Assembly: GCA_016648135.1 (NCBI GenBank)
Contig: JADDOH010001563.1
Coordinates: 1 to 64,000 of the forward strand
Direction: 5' to 3'
Length of the DNA: 64,000 bases
Source of the DNA: Agrypnia vestita
Lineage: Eukaryota > Arthropoda > Insecta > Trichoptera > Phryganeidae
Position numbers and translations under genes: made by a program. Each line of letters opens with the position of its first letter. Positions within the stretch are counted from its first letter, which is position 1. Shown here piece after piece: positions 63,119 to 64,000 of the stretch. The notes beneath the pieces were generated by a model. That model ran no database searches, was not told where the DNA came from, and saw only the letters and a list, made by a program, of their open reading frames with translations.

Positions 63119-63900
63119 AAGGGCAGAAGCAGTTCGCAATAATGTAAGAGAATTGGAATCTATGACCAGAGAATTGCAAGAAGCATCGAAAGAAATAGGT
63201 TTGGAAATGAACACACAAAAAACAAAAATTTTTACCACATCCAAACACAAATTCAAAATAAACAATTGGGAAATATAAACAGTTGATGAATATGTGTACC
63301 TATAATAAGATAAAGCTGGGAAAAGAAAACCAAACAGCAGAACTACCAAGAAGAATAGGTCTGGGCTGGGCAGCATTTGGTAAATTAAAACACTTGTTTG
63401 AAAATAAAGAAATCCCAATTTGCCTGAAAAGAAAAATGTTCAATACATGTATCCTACCGATGCTGACATATGGACTAGAAACAGCAACACTGACAGAAAA
63501 AAGCATATAAAAATTAAAATGTACACAGCGGGCCATGGAAAGGCAGATGCTCGGCGTAAGCCTTCGGGATAAAATCAGAAATGAAGAAATAAGACGCCGA
63601 ACAAAAGTTGCTGATATTATGGACCGTATTGCAAAACTAAAATGGCAGTGGGCTGGACATATGGCTCGACAGGAGGATACTAGATGGGCACCCAGAATCC
63701 TACAGTGGAGGCCCTGGACAAAAAATAGAAGCGTCGGAAGACCTCCCAAAAGGTGGTCCGATGACATAGTCCAGCAAGCAGGAAGAACCTGGATGCGAAT
63801 GGGGAGAAACAGAGACGAATGGAAAAAAATGGAAGAGGCCTACATCCAGCAGTGCAGGGAAAAAGGCTGAGGAAGAAGAAGAAGGAAGAAGGGCAGAAGG
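63119..63900 (+). pseudogene. RTE-like LINE polymerase 3' end, youngest-looking copy
   Basis: One frame gives AEAVRNNVRELESMTRELQE, ASKEIGLEMNTQKTKIFTTS. After a shift, an open frame from about 63283 runs ELPRRIGLGWAAFGKLKHLF, CLKRKMFNTCILPMLTYGLE, TATLTEKSI, one stop at 63508, then RAMERQMLGVSLRDKIRNEE, KLKWQWAGHMARQED, RSVGRPPKRWSDDIVQQAGR and EAYIQQCREKG to its natural stop at 63868-63870. This is the thumb to C-terminus of an insect RTE-like polymerase. Only one shift and one stop interrupt 250 codons. The 3' UTR begins GGAAGAAGAAGAAGG. The catalytic palm is missing. Confidence 0.9.
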
Positions 63901-64000
63901 GTTTCGTGAAATAACGAATGAAACTATATCATCCTTAACCCGATGATTCGGAGTGGGTAATGGATACAAGAATTTTTTTTTTTATTCTCTACCAATTCCT

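Noticed and set aside
63300..63767. 155-codon open frame on the minus strand
   Set aside because: Antisense shadow of the RTE-like polymerase on the plus strand.
1..64000. CRISPR arrays, bacterial operons, ribosome binding sites or phage genes
   Set aside because: Nothing of this kind is present. The tandem repeats lack spacer-repeat structure, and the window is eukaryotic by its transposon content.

Overview
This is AT-rich nuclear DNA from an arthropod, most likely an insect. The order cannot be fixed from the window. The evidence is the repeat content: several LINE (non-LTR) families with insect-type reverse-transcriptase tails, Penelope-like (PLE) GIY-YIG fragments, piggyBac and hAT transposon relics, tRNA-derived SINEs, and many small inverted-repeat elements. 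I found no intact gene, no rRNA and no canonical tRNA gene. No feature here is bacterial or organellar. The open frames are short, and nearly all are chance frames or decayed transposon pieces.

Region by region. 1-7 kb: a foldback element, a minus-strand LINE relic (1087-1620), a PLE fragment (2390-2575), small MITEs and a tRNA-like SINE head (4.4-4.9 kb), and a LINE tail (5990-6215). 7-9 kb: a plus-strand LINE relic (7262-7650) and the best host-gene candidate, two possible exons (7907-8128 and 8411-9002), the second split by a hAT MITE with a perfect 8-bp target duplication. 9.9-15.5 kb: SINE tail, LINE relics, two copies of a dispersed 'TACTCCCTTTCTC' MITE family and two foldback elements whose arms carry hammerhead-like motifs. 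16-23 kb: LINE tail, more MITE copies, a 713-bp hAT deletion derivative with a transposase remnant (18774-19486), and a long foldback (21930-22441). 23.7-31 kb: dispersed repeats, SINEs, a 623-bp foldback, two relics of one LINE family in opposite orientation, and a second PLE fragment. 31-37 kb: mostly unexplained AT-rich DNA with a 33-kb tandem array. 37-47.3 kb: two PLE 3' ends with hammerhead-like motifs, a second copy of the 25-kb foldback, LINE tails and MITEs. 48-56 kb: tandem arrays, a LINE relic with its YADD active site (50100-50930), a MITE copy and a hammerhead-bearing foldback. 56-64 kb: a tRNA-derived SINE, a near-consensus hammerhead (57841-57888), a piggyBac deletion derivative with recognisable ends (58019-58968), a possible transposase helix-turn-helix relic, a perfect 21-bp hairpin and a LINE 3' end (63119-63900).

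The most interesting theme is small type-I hammerhead ribozyme motifs. About sixteen candidates, from near-consensus to badly decayed, lie in at least six unrelated repeat contexts. Two sit just downstream of PLE GIY-YIG coding remnants; others sit in the arms of palindromic elements. Most keep CUGANGA, a paired helix II and GAAA. In the better ones a palindromic mini-helix III and a pairable helix I flank the core. Almost all carry one extra base between CUGANGA and helix II.
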